A stretch of 64,000 nucleotides of DNA from Aldehydirespirator sp965205155 (GCA_965205155.1 OZ242033.1:1364001-1428000), one strand, 5' to 3'. Numbered from the stretch's first letter, positions 1 to 8,087 are shown. Notes: a model not told the origin generated them from the letters alone. Numbers and translations are program-made.

Positions 1-2
1 CC

Positions 3-152
3 CGCTTCGCCCACGGCGCCGAGGCGCCGCTGTCAGGTGGCCGGACCCTGCTGTGCAGCTACCACCCCAGCCAGCAGAACACCTTCACCGGGCGCCTCAC
101 CGAGCCCATGCTCGACGCCGTGTTCGCCCGAGCCCGGGAACTGAGTGGCTGA
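3..152 (+). CDS. Uracil-DNA glycosylase, type 5 (UdgB-like), C-terminal fragment
   Basis: This is the 3' end of a gene that begins before the window; 49 residues are visible before the TGA. The stretch 'SYHPSQQNTFTGRLT' matches the conserved C-terminal HPS motif of the family 4/5 uracil-DNA glycosylases, and the NTFTGRLT continuation is typical of type 5 (UdgB). These enzymes remove uracil and deaminated bases from DNA in base excision repair and usually carry an Fe-S cluster, whose ligands would lie outside the window. The next gene begins 26 bases downstream on the same strand. Family assignment is firm; the subtype rests on this one motif. Confidence 0.75.
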   Translation, partial: RFAHGAEAPLSGGRTLLCSYHPSQQNTFTGRLTEPMLDAVFARARELSG

Positions 153-178
153 GAACGTCCGGTAGCCTCGGATCCGCT

Positions 179-580
179 ATGAGCCCGCGCCTCCGTCCTG
201 CCTGGATCTTCGCCGCGGCTCTGGTGCTCGTTGTGACCGGATGCGGCAACAGCGCCAACCCCGACACTTGGGCGGAGGCCGAGGAGGATGACCGCTTCGT
301 CTCTGAGGAGTTCAGGGCCGAGTCCGCGGTGGAGCACAACTTCATGGCGTCGTGCATGGAGGCCAACACCGAGAACCTCACCGAGGCCGAGGCCCGGGTG
401 CTGTGCGGGTGCTCCTTCGACGGTCTGCGGCAGAACCTGACGCTGGAGGAGTTCCGTTCTCTCGACGGGGCCCTGCGCTCCGCTCCCAACCCGAGCGACC
501 TGGAGGAGGAGCCCGAGGACCTGTGGGACGACATCGCGGAAGATATCTTCAAGTCGTGCGCCCGCAGGGTCGACGCCTGA
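179..580 (+). CDS. Small acidic lipoprotein
   Basis: A 133-residue protein. The N-terminus has a basic start, a hydrophobic stretch and a lipobox-like 'VVTGCG', so it is predicted to be a lipid-anchored extracytoplasmic protein. I chose the ATG at 179 because it puts the signal peptide at the N-terminus; the frame is open further upstream but that part is not signal-like. The mature part is Glu/Asp rich and has three further Cys (in 'FMASCMEAN', 'LCGCSFDG', 'FKSCARR'), which could form disulfides outside the cell. I recognise no enzyme family. It may be transcribed with the amidohydrolase 43 bases downstream. Confidence 0.7.
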   Translation: MSPRLRPAWIFAAALVLVVTGCGNSANPDTWAEAEEDDRFVSEEFRAESAVEHNFMASCMEANTENLTEAEARVLCGCSFDGLRQNLTLEEFRSLDGALRSAPNPSDLEEEPEDLWDDIAEDIFKSCARRVDA

Positions 581-623
581 GCCCGACCGGTCGGTCCAGA
601 CGACCAAGGCGGAGGTTGGCGCG

Positions 624-1847
624 GTGACGCCCACGCCCGCGGCCACCGAGCTGCCCCTCATCATCTCCGTCGACGACCACGTCATGGAGCCCAAGGACCT
701 GTGGCAGCAGCAGTTGCCGCCGTCGATGCGGGCCCGGGGTCCCCGGGTGGTGCAGGAGAAGGTGAGGCTGCACTTCACCGGCGGCCACTACGGCTTCGAG
801 CGCAACGATCCCGACGGGCAGTGGTGCGACGTGTGGCTGTTCGAGGACAGCGTCACCCCCACCGGCCTGTTGCACGGCCCCGCGGGCATGCCCCGGGAGG
901 AGCAGCGCAATGTGGCCGCCCGTTACGAGGACCTGCGTCCCGGCACCCACGAGCAGACCGCCCGGCTGGCCGACATGGACCTCAACCACGTGGAGGCGGC
1001 CATCAACTTCCCCAACATCTTCCCCCGGTTCTGCGGCCAGGGCTTCCTCGAGCGCGACGACAAGGAACTCGCGGCCGAGTGCCTGCGCATCTACAACGAC
1101 TGGATGATCGACGACTGGGGCGGGGGCGCAGGGCGGGGCCGCCTGATTCCGCTGGCGCTGCTGCCGCTGTGGGACACCGGGATGGCCGCAGCCGAGGTGC
1201 GGCGCTGCGCGGCCAAGGGCTGCTTCGCGGTGGCCTTCTCAGAGAACCCGTCCAAGCTGGGCCTGCCGTCGATGTACACCGGCGAGTGGGATCCGGTGTG
1301 GCAGGCCTGCGAGGAGTCGGGCACCACGGTGTCGATGCATATCGGCTCGTCGTCGTCGATGCCGTCCACGTCGGCCGATGCGCCGCTGGCCACCTCGATG
1401 TCGCTGTACGCCCAGAACGCCGAGGGGTCGATGGTCGACTGGGTGTTCTCGGGCACGTTGCAGCGCTTCTCCGAGATCAAGATCACCTACGCCGAGAGCC
1501 AGGTGGGCTGGATGCCCTTCCAGGTGGAGCGGATGGACTCGGTGTTCAAGGAGGGCCGGGGCGGCGTGGGCGGTGACGGCCCGCTGCCCAGCGAGATCGT
1601 GCAGGGCCGGGTGTTCGGCTGCATATTCGACGACCTGGTGGGGCTCAAGCAGCGCCACGACGTGGGAATCGACCAGATCCTGTTCGAGACCGACTATCCC
1701 CATTCCGACGGCACCTTCCCGCACTCCCGCAAGGTGGCCCACTCGATGTTCGCCGCGGTCGGCATGGATGCCGGCGAGTGCTACAAGGTGCTTCGCGGCA
1801 ACGCCATCAACGCCTACGGCCTGCACCGCTTCGGCATCCACGAGTAG
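624..1847 (+). CDS. Metal-dependent amidohydrolase family protein (TIM barrel)
   Basis: A 407-residue protein starting with GTG. It resembles the amidohydrolase-related family (PF04909; 2-amino-3-carboxymuconate semialdehyde decarboxylase type) common in actinobacteria. Visible signatures are the N-terminal 'ISVDDHVMEP' (the D-x-H metal site), 'SMHIGSSS' with a central His, and the C-terminal 'LFETDYPHSDGTFPHS' carrying the final Asp/His. Family members decarboxylate or hydrolyse ring-cleavage products and similar acids; the substrate cannot be read here. It sits between the lipoprotein and serA, all on the plus strand, but the 92-base gap to serA argues for separate translation signals. Confidence 0.8.
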   Translation: MTPTPAATELPLIISVDDHVMEPKDLWQQQLPPSMRARGPRVVQEKVRLHFTGGHYGFERNDPDGQWCDVWLFEDSVTPTGLLHGPAGMPREEQRNVAARYEDLRPGTHEQTARLADMDLNHVEAAINFPNIFPRFCGQGFLERDDKELAAECLRIYNDWMIDDWGGGAGRGRLIPLALLPLWDTGMAAAEVRRCAAKGCFAVAFSENPSKLGLPSMYTGEWDPVWQACEESGTTVSMHIGSSSSMPSTSADAPLATSMSLYAQNAEGSMVDWVFSGTLQRFSEIKITYAESQVGWMPFQVERMDSVFKEGRGGVGGDGPLPSEIVQGRVFGCIFDDLVGLKQRHDVGIDQILFETDYPHSDGTFPHSRKVAHSMFAAVGMDAGECYKVLRGNAINAYGLHRFGIHE

Positions 1848-1939
1848 CGGACTCTCCGCCGCGAGACTGCGGGGGAGTGCTGCGCTCGAACGAGAGGCGG
1901 GCGAGGCGCGGCACGCCGGAAGCGATCGAGAGGTGTCCG

Positions 1940-2899
1940 ATGCCTGAGCGACACAAGGTGCTGGTGGCCGATCCGCTGGGGGCAGCCGGTGCGGATCGCC
2001 TCCGGGCCTCTCCCGGCGTCGAGGCCGTCTTCGCGGACGGGCAGAGCCGGGTCGAGCTGCTGGAGTCGGTGCGCGACGCCGACGCCTTGATCGTTCGCAG
2101 CGGCACCCAGGCCGACGCCGAGTTGATCGCAGCCGGGGCGAGCCTGCGGGTGATCGGCCGCGCCGGCGTGGGGGTCGACAACATCGACCTGGCCGCGGCG
2201 GCCGAGAAGGCCATCGCGGTGGTCAACACCCCGGAGGCCAACACCCTGGCTGCGGCCGAGCACGCCTTCGCGCTGATGCTGGCCGCGGCCCGGCGCATCA
2301 CCGACGCCCACAACTCGCTGGCGGACGGCAACTGGGACCGCAAGCAGTACGTCGGCATGCAGCTGGCCGGCGCCACGCTCGGCCTGGTCGGCTTCGGCCG
2401 CATCGGACGGGCCGTCGGCCACCGGGCGCTGGCTTTCGAGATGGCCGTGCTGACCACCGATCCGTACATCAGAGCTGAGGTGGCCACCGAGCACGGGGCC
2501 AGGATGGTGGAGCTGCCCGAGCTGCTGGCCGCATCGGACTTCGTGAGCCTCCACGCGGTGGCGCTCCAGGACGGCTCCGCCCTGCTCGACGAGGCCGCGT
2601 TCGCCACCATCAAGCCGGGCGCGATCGTGGTAAACGCGGCCCGGGGCAGCCTGATCGACTCCACGGCAGCCCGGGCCGCCCTCGACGACGGCCGTCTCGG
2701 AGGGTTGGGCCTAGACGTCTACGACCAGGAACCCCCGCCCGCTGGTCATCCGTTGATCGGTCACCCCAGGGTGGTGCATACTCCCCATCTGGGAGCCAGC
2801 ACCGGCGCGGCCCAGCGCGACGTATCAGTCCAGGTGGTCGCCAAGGTCCTGGCGGCGCTCAAAGGCGAGCCGGTGGAGACCGTCCAGCCCGCCCCCTGA
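1940..2899 (+). CDS. serA: D-3-phosphoglycerate dehydrogenase-like 2-hydroxyacid dehydrogenase
   Basis: A 319-residue NAD-dependent D-2-hydroxyacid dehydrogenase. The nucleotide-binding motif 'LGLVGFGRIGRAVG', the catalytic Arg in 'NAARGSLID', the Glu in 'DVYDQEPPP' and the His in 'HTPHLGAST' are all present. The sequence is closest in style to phosphoglycerate dehydrogenase, the first step of serine synthesis, but it ends right after the catalytic domain and lacks the ASB and ACT regulatory domains of the approximately 520-residue actinobacterial SerA. It is therefore the short form, or a related hydroxyacid dehydrogenase. The ATG at 1940 gives a normal N-terminus (MPERHKVLVADPLG). Confidence 0.75.
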   Translation: MPERHKVLVADPLGAAGADRLRASPGVEAVFADGQSRVELLESVRDADALIVRSGTQADAELIAAGASLRVIGRAGVGVDNIDLAAAAEKAIAVVNTPEANTLAAAEHAFALMLAAARRITDAHNSLADGNWDRKQYVGMQLAGATLGLVGFGRIGRAVGHRALAFEMAVLTTDPYIRAEVATEHGARMVELPELLAASDFVSLHAVALQDGSALLDEAAFATIKPGAIVVNAARGSLIDSTAARAALDDGRLGGLGLDVYDQEPPPAGHPLIGHPRVVHTPHLGASTGAAQRDVSVQVVAKVLAALKGEPVETVQPAP

Positions 2900-2931
2900 C
2901 GCTGGTTGCGGGCGCTCGACAGGAGCAGGCG

Positions 2932-3114
2932 TCAGTTACCGCGATCTGGAACCGTCACCCGGGACTGCGCATGGAAGAAGCCCTGAAGGTAGCTGCGAAG
3001 CTTCGACACCTTGACGTCTTCGCCCCTCTCCAACTGCGACACCGCGGACTGGCTGCGAAGGAGCCTCGGCCAGACAATTCGGCAGCCACTCGACGAGCGC
3101 AGTACACGCTGCAA
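2932..3114 (-). pseudogene. Decayed XRE-family helix-turn-helix regulator
   Basis: On the minus strand the reading frame ends with 'SQSAVSQLERGEDVKVSKLR', which is the recognition-helix region of XRE/HigA-type regulators, followed by a short tail 'FHAQSRVTVPDRGN'. The N-terminal part in this frame is not XRE-like, but another frame just upstream gives 'RVAAELSGRGS', which resembles the preceding helix, so a frameshift near position 3060 is the simplest reading. No partner toxin is visible. It fills most of the 250-base gap between the convergent serA and the SLH gene. The rest of that gap holds nothing I can support. Confidence 0.45.
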
Positions 3115-3149
3115 GATTCACCGCGTCCGAGCAGCGGTTGTCAGTTACT

Positions 3150-5648
3150 TCATTCTGTCATCCACGACAACAGCCGAGCAGCATCAGAACTTCCAGTGCC
3201 GTCGGTGAGTTCGACACGAGTTCGTCCGTCGGCAGATACCACCCAGTACGTATTCTCGTCTTGCGCGTCGTAGACCGAGAGTAGGAGATACCTGCTGTCG
3301 GGTGACCATTCGCTGAATGCCGACCAGGCTCCGAATTCGGCGACTTGGACCGGGTTTGAGCCGTCGGCCTCCCGCACCCATACGTGGGGGCGCCCCTCGT
3401 CGTCCCGGAGTCTGTAGGCAATACGCGTGCCGTCAGGGGACAACCGAGCATCGGCTCCGTTGGCGACGATTCGGACCGGGCTTGAGCCATCGGCTTCCGC
3501 CACCCAGATGCCTGCGTCGTCTCCGCGGTGACCCTCGTAGACGACATGCTGGCCATTGAACAGGAATCCATCGACGATGCCGGAGGAGGTCGTGAGTCTG
3601 ACCGGGTTTGAGCCGTCGGCTTCTGCGACCCACAACGGACGATTGGTTCCGTTCCCGTCAATGCTCTGGTAGTAGAGGAACTTGCCGTCGGGTGACCAGG
3701 ATTGGTAGGAGCGGCCGTTGGTGATGAGTCTGATCGGGTTTGAGCCGTCGGCTTCCGCGACCCACAAGTCCGTAGACCACAACTCCTTACGACCGCCGCG
3801 GCGACCTTCGTAGTAGAGATGCTTGCCGTCGGGTGACCATGGGATGACACCCTGAGCCGTGACATTGTGCGCGCCCTCGAGCTTGAGGGGATTCGAGCCG
3901 TCGGCATCCGCCACCCAGATTCCATCGGAGCTGCCGTAGGCGAGGTGTTTGCTGTTGGGTGACCAACCCTCGATACCGCCGGGATTGGAGAGTTCGACCC
4001 GGTTTGAGCCGTCGGCTTCGGCCACCCAGAGCGCAGGAAGGCCTTCGTATCTGACTGTGTAGGCGAGATGCTCACCGTCCGGCGACCAGCGTTGTGGCCA
4101 CTCGCGTTCTAGTCCTCCACCTGGTCGTCCCCTCACGTTGGCGAGTTTGGCCTGACTAGCGCCGTCGGCATCCGCCACCCAGAGTTCGCCGTTCACCCAG
4201 TTCCCACTGGCCTCCTGGCTGGAGAATGTGTAGGCGAGATGCTTGCTGTCGGGTGACCAGCCGGCGCTGCCTTCGTAGGTGAAAGGATGCAAGGTACCAG
4301 CGTTCCGGACTAGTCTGACCTGGCTTGTTCCGTCGGCTTCCGCCACCCAGAGTTCGTTCTCGTACCAGCGGATCAGGCCGTCAGGCCGTTCGCCTGCGCG
4401 TGCTTCGTATTCGTGGCTGATTGTGTAGGCGAGACGCGTGCCGTCGGGTGACCAGCCCATGAGAGAGCCGGCACTGTAGCCGTCGTGGGTGCCAAAGCTG
4501 TCGCCGGAGAACATGACTGGATTCGTACCGTTGGCTTTCGCCACCCAGAGTTGCAAGTCCTTGTTTCCAGCGTCGTCTCGGTATTCGATTGTGTAGGCGA
4601 GATGCTTGCCGTCGGGTGACCAGCTGTCGAAGTAACCCTCGCTGGTGAGCCTGACAGGATTCCAACTGTCGAGGGCCGTCGTCCAGACATGGCCGGACGA
4701 GATGCTGCGCCCGGGAGTCAATGGCGGGAAGGTCGTGTAGGCGAGGTGCTTACGGTCAGGTGACAGGCCGCCAATTCGCTCGCCGTTATAGTTGCGATGA
4801 ACCCAGCCGTCCTCTGACAACACCATGGGGCCTGATCCGTCGAGTCTGGCGATCCAGATGCCGCTTCGACTACCTCCCACTACGCCGGTGTGGCCATAAA
4901 GAATGGCGGTCGTTGGTTGTGTTTCTTGGTCCGGCGGAGGTTCGGGCAGGGGTACGAGGCCTAGGGCGCGGGCTAGAAAGGTGGCCATCTGGGCCTGTGT
5001 GGTGTTGCTGTCGGGGCAGAACCCGGTGCCGTCACCGCAACCTGCGGTTATCCCCGACGCGGCCAGGGCCGCGACCTGGTCGGCATACCAGGCATCCGCA
5101 GGCACGTCTGCGAAGCCTGGGGCGGGGCCGGCGGGCAGGTCGAACGCTCGGGTGAGGAAGACGGCCATCTGGGCTCGGGTCACGCTGCTGTCGGGGCAGA
5201 ACCCGCTGCCGTCACCGCATCCCGCTGTGACGCCCAGATCGGCCATGCGTTCGATGAACGGCGCATAGAAGCTGTCGGCGCCCACATCGTCAAAGCGCGA
5301 CCGTGAAATCGGCGGCGGATCTGCGCCGTCGAGGACTCGCACGACCCACACCGCCATCGTCGAGCGCTTAAGGGGCTCGTCGGGGCAGAAGGTGTCGTCT
5401 CCGCAGAGGGTGCCCTCGAAGGTGCCCAGCGCGGCCAGTGCGTCGACAGCGGGCTTGTAGAATCCGCCGGTAACGTCTGAGAAGTCTCCGGATTGGGCTG
5501 CGGCCGGCGCATGCGTCACCGCGACCGCCGACGCCACTATGGCGGTCGCCGCCAGGCACCTCGCCCACCTCGCCGCACGCAGCGGCTCGACAATCGATGT
5601 TGCCCTGCTACCGATGGCTCGGCGGAAGATGGCGAGAATGGCTGTCAT
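3150..5648 (-). CDS. Secreted SLH-domain protein with TolB-like beta-propeller repeats
   Basis: An 832-residue exported protein. After a basic N-terminus and a hydrophobic segment (about residues 31-50, ending in Ala-rich sequence) come three S-layer-homology repeats at about 55-106, 118-168 and 178-230, each with the pattern F-x-D-V ... CGDGxGFCPD ... QMAxFLxRA. From about 245 to the end there are some eleven PD40/TolB-type blades with 'WSPDGKHLAYT' and 'LWVAEADGSNPVRL'. SLH domains anchor proteins to cell-wall polymers, so this is likely a surface-displayed propeller for binding. I chose the ATG at 5648 because GGGGAG lies a proper distance upstream; an in-frame GTG at 5663 is the alternative. 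The gene is monocistronic by spacing. Confidence 0.85.
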   Translation of the reverse strand: MTAILAIFRRAIGSRATSIVEPLRAARWARCLAATAIVASAVAVTHAPAAAQSGDFSDVTGGFYKPAVDALAALGTFEGTLCGDDTFCPDEPLKRSTMAVWVVRVLDGADPPPISRSRFDDVGADSFYAPFIERMADLGVTAGCGDGSGFCPDSSVTRAQMAVFLTRAFDLPAGPAPGFADVPADAWYADQVAALAASGITAGCGDGTGFCPDSNTTQAQMATFLARALGLVPLPEPPPDQETQPTTAILYGHTGVVGGSRSGIWIARLDGSGPMVLSEDGWVHRNYNGERIGGLSPDRKHLAYTTFPPLTPGRSISSGHVWTTALDSWNPVRLTSEGYFDSWSPDGKHLAYTIEYRDDAGNKDLQLWVAKANGTNPVMFSGDSFGTHDGYSAGSLMGWSPDGTRLAYTISHEYEARAGERPDGLIRWYENELWVAEADGTSQVRLVRNAGTLHPFTYEGSAGWSPDSKHLAYTFSSQEASGNWVNGELWVADADGASQAKLANVRGRPGGGLEREWPQRWSPDGEHLAYTVRYEGLPALWVAEADGSNRVELSNPGGIEGWSPNSKHLAYGSSDGIWVADADGSNPLKLEGAHNVTAQGVIPWSPDGKHLYYEGRRGGRKELWSTDLWVAEADGSNPIRLITNGRSYQSWSPDGKFLYYQSIDGNGTNRPLWVAEADGSNPVRLTTSSGIVDGFLFNGQHVVYEGHRGDDAGIWVAEADGSSPVRIVANGADARLSPDGTRIAYRLRDDEGRPHVWVREADGSNPVQVAEFGAWSAFSEWSPDSRYLLLSVYDAQDENTYWVVSADGRTRVELTDGTGSSDAARLLSWMTE

Positions 5649-5763
5649 GTCGGGACTCCCCACGGCGGCAGACTTGTGAACCTGATCGAGTTACAGGAAC
5701 ACCCGAAACTAACGGAACAAGCGGAAGGAATCCACACCGAAAGCGGCTCGGACAAGTGGCCGC

Positions 5764-6198
5764 TCATGCCGCGTCGGCCGCACCGTCCTCGTCTCTCGGG
5801 CGGATACCGATGCCGAGATGGCCCTCGATCCGCCCGAGCCGCTCTCGCACGTCGGCGAGCTGTTCCTGCGTGGCGCGGTGGTTGGCTTCGGTGACGCGCC
5901 TGTGCTCGGCCAACTCGGTGCTCAGCTTTCCGACGAGATCGCGGTTGTCCCTGTTGGACTGCTCGATGAGGTCGCGGTTGTCCTTGTTGGACTGCTCGAT
6001 GAGGTCGCGGAGGTCTCTGTTGGACTTGTCGATGAGGTCGCGGCTGTCGTTGTGGGACCGCTGTATCAGAGCGCGGATCTCTGTACTGTCGCGATGCTGC
6101 ACCCGCATGGAGACGAACATCAGCGAGGTCATGGTGGCGAACATCACGCCGAAGGCCGATCCCAGGACGATCAGGACGGTGTCCACGGATGTTTCCAC
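5764..6198 (-). CDS. Small membrane-anchored coiled-coil protein
   Basis: A 144-residue protein with one N-terminal transmembrane segment (about residues 7-30, 'TVLIVLGSAFGVMFATM') and a long helical cytoplasmic or extracytoplasmic tail. Residues about 47-90 are built from 11-residue repeats of the type 'SNRDLRDLIEQ', giving a hendecad coiled coil; the repeats are also visible in the DNA near 5940-6060. The rest continues as helix (TEANHRATQEQLADVRERL). No enzymatic motif is present. A protein of the same layout is encoded at 44576-45061, so the two may be members of one family of membrane-tethered oligomerisation proteins. Function unknown. Confidence 0.7.
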   Translation of the reverse strand: METSVDTVLIVLGSAFGVMFATMTSLMFVSMRVQHRDSTEIRALIQRSHNDSRDLIDKSNRDLRDLIEQSNKDNRDLIEQSNRDNRDLVGKLSTELAEHRRVTEANHRATQEQLADVRERLGRIEGHLGIGIRPRDEDGAADAA

Positions 6199-6250
6199 GG
6201 TTCAAGAGTAGCACCCTGATCGTCACATAACAACCTGAAATAACACGAGA

Positions 6251-7330
6251 ATGTCGAAACCGGCGACTTTGAGGCTCCTGCAACTGGCGCTGGCGTTGGC
6301 GGGCGTCGCGGCGTGCGGGGCGCCCGAGGTCTCCGTGCCGGCTGCAAGCCCTCCACCGTCAACTACTGCCATCGTCGCAGAGCCCGAGCCCACCGCCTCT
6401 GCTCCAGCGCCATCGACCTCCGCACACACAACTGAGGTTCCGGCGGCGTCGGTTCCGGAGGTGTCGGTTCCGGCGGCGTCGGTTCCGGAGGTGTCGGTTC
6501 CGGCGGCGTCTGTGCCGGAGGTGTCGGTTCCGACGACATCGGTTCCGACGACTTCAGTTCCGGCTACGTCTGTGCCGGAGGTGTCGGTTCCGGCGGTCTC
6601 GGTCCCTTCGGTATCGCTTCCGGTCGTGCCCGAGCGCGACGCGGGATATGACCGTGACGACTGGGGGCCGCACAACAGCGACCTCTGTCGCGGAGCGGTC
6701 GGCGCTCCCGATCCCTACACCGGCACTCCCATCGACACTTGCAACGTCGACCACGTGGTCGCCCTGCACGAGGCCCACGAGTCGGGCGGCTGGGCCTGGT
6801 CGGTGGACCAGAAGCAACGGTTCAGCCAGGACCCAGACAACCATGTGGCCTCGCGGGCTTGCGTGAACCAATCCAAGGGCGCCGACGACGTCTCCGAATG
6901 GTCGGACGCCGACATCGCCTCGTCGTCGGCATGCGGCGGCGGTTACAGAGTCGCAGCCGCGGGGCGCTGCTTCTTCGCCCAGACCACGGTTGAAGTCAAG
7001 TTGTCGTGGGATCTCGCGGTCGACCAGGCCGAGGCGGACGCACTCAGCGCCACGCTGGCGAGGTGCGGCGGTCAGACTCCAGAGTTCTCGGCCGAGCCGC
7101 AGGAGACGACGACCACGACCCCGCCGCCGACCACGGCCGCAAGAGCGGACGAGTGCGTGATCGCGGGCAAGACCGCGGCCCAGTACGACGCGGTGTCCGG
7201 CATCGGAGAGGTGCTCTCCGCCAGGCTGGTCGCCGCTCAGCCGTTTGCCAGCCGCTCGCAACTCGAAGCGGTCAGAGGCATCGGCCCGGCCAGGTCCGAA
7301 GCCGTCTGGTCACACTTCTGCGGTCGTTAG
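6251..7330 (+). CDS. Secreted lipoprotein with DUF1524-type HNH nuclease domain and C-terminal helix-hairpin-helix
   Basis: A 359-residue protein. Residues 1-22 form a lipoprotein signal with lipobox-like 'GVAAC'. Residues about 62-122 are a Val/Pro/Ser/Ala tandem repeat that looks like a flexible cell-wall spanning stalk. Residues about 140-215 match the DUF1524/GmrSD-type HNH fold: 'VDHVVALHEAHESG', 'FSQDPDNHVA' and 'VNQSKGADDVSEW' contain the DH, the metal-site Asn and the N-x-SKG signature. After a Thr/Pro linker, residues about 305-359 form a ComEA-like helix-hairpin-helix ('VSGIGEVLSARL', 'VRGIGPARSEAV') that would bind DNA. I infer an extracellular DNA-degrading or DNA-handling nuclease. 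The start is an ATG with no clear ribosome site. Confidence 0.8.
   Translation: MSKPATLRLLQLALALAGVAACGAPEVSVPAASPPPSTTAIVAEPEPTASAPAPSTSAHTTEVPAASVPEVSVPAASVPEVSVPAASVPEVSVPTTSVPTTSVPATSVPEVSVPAVSVPSVSLPVVPERDAGYDRDDWGPHNSDLCRGAVGAPDPYTGTPIDTCNVDHVVALHEAHESGGWAWSVDQKQRFSQDPDNHVASRACVNQSKGADDVSEWSDADIASSSACGGGYRVAAAGRCFFAQTTVEVKLSWDLAVDQAEADALSATLARCGGQTPEFSAEPQETTTTTPPPTTAARADECVIAGKTAAQYDAVSGIGEVLSARLVAAQPFASRSQLEAVRGIGPARSEAVWSHFCGR
6434..6617 (+). repeat. Imperfect 30-bp coding tandem repeat (V-P-A-A-S-V-P-E-V-S)
   Basis: Within the nuclease-like lipoprotein, alternating units of 'GTTCCGGCGGCGTCG' and 'GTTCCGGAGGTGTCG' repeat to give a 10-residue period. The later copies have diverged (PTTSVPTTS, PATSVPE). 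It encodes an extended low-complexity stalk. Confidence 0.8.
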
Positions 7331-7375
7331 TCTCAACTGGTCCCGCCGACCAAACATGGGCGCCACACTTGAGAG

Positions 7376-7421
7376 CGCCAAACCGACATCCAGAGATGCG
7401 CCAAACCAGCATTCAAGGTTG
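7376..7421. repeat. Two imperfect 23-bp direct repeats in the intergenic region
   Basis: Two adjacent units each begin with GCGCCAAACC and share a CAT-x-CA core. They lie between the convergent ends of the nuclease lipoprotein and the DsbA-like gene, and GGCGC / GCGCC at 7361-7380 can also pair. It might act as a weak terminator; there is no T-tract. Confidence 0.4.
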
Positions 7422-7440
7422 CGCTAGCGCGCCGCTGCGC

Positions 7441-8055
7441 CTAGGGGCGGGGGCCGAACTCGGGGCGCTCGGTTCGGGTGCGCTTGAGCTCCCAGAAGCC
7501 GGACACGTTCATCATGGCCACCAGGGCGTCCCACATGGCCAGGGAGTCCTCTCGGGGTGGCACCCGGGTGATGACCGGGCCGAAGTAGCCCTGCTTGTCG
7601 CCGTTGCGGTCCTTGAGGGCGATCATCGGCGTGCCCACCTGGTCGCCGCACAGGGCCAGGCCCTCGTCCATGCGCTTGCGGATCTCGGGATCCCACGAAT
7701 CGTCGTCGAAGGCGGCCGCGTGGGAGGTGTCGTAGCCGACGGCCTCCAGCGCGTCGGCCACCGCGAACTCCCGCACACCGTCGTGGTGAAGGCGCCGGCC
7801 GTACTCCCAGTACAGCGGCCCCACCGCGTCGTCGCCCTCGGCCTCCCGGACCGACTCCAGCACCCTCATCAGCCTCAGGCTGAAGTAGGAGTGGGTGTAG
7901 TAGTCGGAGTCAGGATCGGGATCGTTCTTGAAGAACAGGCTGATCGGCTGCCAGGTGATGTTCAGGTCCTTGGCCGGCTGCACCTCGTCGACGACCCAAC
8001 GGGCCGTCACCCAGCACCAGGGTCAAAGCGGGTCGATCCAGAACTCGATATCCAT
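7441..8055 (-). CDS. DsbA-family thioredoxin-fold protein (mycothiol-nitroreductase Rv2466c-like) with probable selenocysteine
   Basis: Read from the ATG at 8055, which has AAGGAG six bases upstream, the gene encodes 'MDIEFWIDPL', then TGA (8025-8023), then 'PWCWVTARWVVDEV' and 180 further residues to the TAG at 7441. In the Rv2466c-type DsbA family this place is the CPWC redox motif, so the TGA sits exactly on the first, nucleophilic Cys. The frame on both sides is perfect family sequence, including the cis-Pro region 'GDQVGTPMIALK'. The simplest reading is a 204-residue selenoprotein with U-P-W-C; a sequencing error (TGC to TGA) or a genuine nonsense mutation with restart at GTG 8010 are the alternatives. 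It lies 32 bases downstream of the FrhB-like gene and is probably co-transcribed. Confidence 0.75.
7993..8024 (-). promoter_or_regulatory. Candidate bacterial SECIS hairpin after the in-frame TGA
   Basis: Starting at the G of the TGA, GACCC can pair with GGGTC at the other end of a 32-base segment, and inside it TGGG pairs with CCCG around a six-base loop TGACGG that has G as its second base. The apical G lies about 15 bases after the TGA, close to the spacing expected for a bacterial SECIS. The structure was drawn by eye, and short stems are easy to find in such GC-rich DNA. Confidence 0.35.
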
Positions 8056-8087
8056 GTCAGGCTCCTTGGGGTTGGGAGGCCTGTGTA

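Noticed and set aside
2971..3273. Plus-strand small frame after serA
   Set aside because: It is antisense to the XRE relic and the end of the SLH gene and has no family resemblance.
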